From: Treponema sp. UBA1793
GTDB lineage: Bacteria; Spirochaetota; Spirochaetia; Treponematales; Treponemataceae
DNA: 14,620 nt
Reading direction: 5' to 3'
Assembly (NCBI GenBank): GCA_002314445.1
Contig: DCFX01000031.1
Coordinates: 1-14,620, forward strand
In this document: positions 13,902 through 14,620 of the stretch, in pieces
How positions within the stretch are numbered: position 1 is the first letter of the stretch
Layout of the letters: each line of letters opens with the position of its first letter
Translations under genes and position numbers: made by a program
The notes under the pieces: generated by a model
Told to the model about the DNA's origin: nothing
Databases searched by the model: none
Seen by the model: the letters and a program-made list of their open reading frames with translations, nothing else

Positions 13902-14324
13902 CTATAAAACTATGGCATTCAGAAACGCAATCGTTTTATCTTTTATCCTGTCTCTAACATGGCGAACCTGATCCATAATTTCCTCATCAGATCCTTTGAA
14001 TAGTGCAGGATCTTCAAAAGGCCAATTTAATCTTTGAGTATTACCAGGAAATACAGGACATTCTGCTTCTGCTTCCTTTGAGCACACGGTAATTACATAA
14101 TCGTATGTATTTCCTTTTTTATACAACTCAAATACGCTTTGTGTTTTTTTATTACTAATGTCAATTCCATCTTCCAAAAGGGCTTTTATTACATACGGAT
14201 TCAGCATGCCAGGTTCCAGCCCTGCACTTTCTGCCTCAACTTTTCCTTTACTGCCTAATCTTGTGTATTCTTCAGCTATCTGGCTTCGAGCAGAATTATG
14301 TACGCAAACAAACAAAATTTTCAT
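13902..14324 (-). CDS. arsC: Arsenate reductase, thioredoxin-coupled (ArsC, LMW phosphatase fold)
   Basis: Cytoplasmic enzyme that reduces arsenate to arsenite through a Cys relay recharged by thioredoxin. The N-terminal P-loop is CVHNSAR (7-13, CX5R) in MKILFVCVHNSARSQIAEEY. The relay cysteines are Cys81 and Cys89 (VCSKEAEAECPVFPG), spaced one residue wider than the Cys82/Cys89 of S. aureus ArsC. The WPFEDPA loop (101-107) carries the general acid Asp. The start at 14324 is set by AGAGGTG about 6 nt upstream; an upstream in-frame ATG lacks a site. A TATAAT (14343-14338) precedes it but no good -35 fits. Length is 140 aa. No arsR, ACR3/arsB or arsD lies in the window, and its GC is low, like the neighbour to the left. 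Confidence 0.9.
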   Translation of the reverse strand: MKILFVCVHNSARSQIAEEYTRLGSKGKVEAESAGLEPGMLNPYVIKALLEDGIDISNKKTQSVFELYKKGNTYDYVITVCSKEAEAECPVFPGNTQRLNWPFEDPALFKGSDEEIMDQVRHVRDRIKDKTIAFLNAIVL

Positions 14325-14481
14325 AAAAACACCTCTTATTATATTTAAACACACTTTTGTTAATTTTCAATTATTTTACAATTTAATTTCTACCATTTCG
14401 ACCGTCCTGCAAAACTTTTTTCCAGTCTCCCTTGAATGGCTTTTTAATCCGATATTATCAGACTGCTTTACGGTCAGTTCC
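14325..14481. other. Divergent intergenic region between arsC and the partial DJ-1-like gene
   Basis: About 190 bases separate the two divergent starts. The arsC-proximal half is very AT-rich and holds that gene's TATAAT. The right half is of ordinary composition and leads into the promoter at 14482-14511. I see no gene, repeat or hairpin here; the short minus-strand frame across it has no ribosome binding site and no recognisable domain. Confidence 0.5.
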
Positions 14482-14511
14482 TTGATATCCGGTTCATCTG
14501 CAGGATATACT
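14482..14511 (+). promoter_or_regulatory. Promoter of the DJ-1/PfpI-like gene, leaderless geometry
   Basis: TTGATA (14482-14487, 5 of 6), an 18-bp spacer and TATACT (14506-14511, 5 of 6). The -10 ends 6 nt before the ATG at 14518, so the predicted transcript starts on that ATG. The AGGA at 14502-14505 lies upstream of the predicted transcript start and would not be in the mRNA. Confidence 0.55.
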
Positions 14512-14517
14512 GCATGT

Positions 14518-14620
14518 ATGGCAAAAATGAGAGATATCCTTTTAATAGTTCCCGACGGCGGAGCCCTTTTTGAGCCGGCAGGAATTGCAGACATTCTTAA
14601 TCAGGCAAATCTGTCCGCAC
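14518..14620 (+). CDS. Partial gene: DJ-1/PfpI-like or GlxA-type regulator, N-terminus only
   Basis: Only about 34 codons lie in the window before it ends. The frame starts MAKMRDILLIVPDGGALFEP and goes on with AGIADILNQANLSA. A beta strand of hydrophobic residues, a PDGG turn, then an AGxxDIL helix is how the DJ-1/PfpI fold and the amidotransferase-like half of GlxA (AraC-type) regulators begin. The choice between a stand-alone DJ-1 protein and a regulator cannot be made from this fragment. A second in-frame ATG at 14527 is possible and has a purine-rich AAAA before it. The strong promoter immediately upstream supports a real gene. Confidence 0.55.
   Translation, partial: MAKMRDILLIVPDGGALFEPAGIADILNQANLSA

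Noticed and set aside
14376..14594. Minus-strand frame of 72 codons at the right end
   Set aside because: It runs antisense through the start of the DJ-1-like gene and its promoter, and it has no ribosome binding site or domain.

Overview
The window is a bacterial chromosomal segment of middling GC with a markedly AT-rich right end. It has dense single-domain genes, Shine-Dalgarno sites of the AGGAG type and sigma70-like promoters. There is no rRNA, tRNA, CRISPR array, intact insertion sequence or phage module. Gene content and style (secreted metallophosphatase with a Sec signal, YibE/F membrane protein, many stand-alone GNAT, methyltransferase and PhzF genes) would suit a host-associated spirochaete such as Treponema or a gut Firmicute. 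I hold the taxonomic guess loosely.

Layout. (1) 123-4045, plus strand: a secreted purple-acid-phosphatase-like metallophosphoesterase, a YibE/F multipass protein, a 2H-type RNA ligase/cyclic phosphodiesterase-like protein and an unknown six-helix membrane protein. (2) 4143-6627, minus strand: a MerR/TipAS-type regulator followed by an ABC ATPase and an ABC-2 permease. This is a drug-sensing export operon. A promoter with a 19-bp spacer holding a near-perfect dyad lies just upstream, as expected for MerR control. (3) 6746-10462, minus strand: PhzF-like epimerase, TIGR04076-type small Cys-rich protein, GNAT-YoaP fusion, YgiD-type extradiol dioxygenase and a class I methyltransferase, all co-oriented. 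(4) 10547-12181, minus strand: a FrlD-like PfkB sugar kinase and a second methyltransferase behind a good promoter whose -10 lies in a long dyad. (5) 12276-13113, minus strand: a RimJ-like GNAT gene whose promoter abuts a 5'- and 3'-truncated duplicate of the ABC ATPase of region 2. (6) 13172-14620: an AT-rich cation-diffusion-facilitator-like membrane protein without recognisable metal ligands, a thioredoxin-type arsenate reductase with no ars partners in view, and the start of a DJ-1/PfpI-like gene cut by the window end.

No classical defence or mobile system is visible. The most unusual signals are the ATPase gene relic joined to the GNAT promoter, the MerR operator geometry, and three genes (at 7540, 12842 and 14518) whose best -10 box sits exactly 6 nt before the ATG, which predicts leaderless mRNAs. 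The minus-strand run of small accessory enzymes recalls an integron cassette array, but I could not find attC-like sites between the genes.
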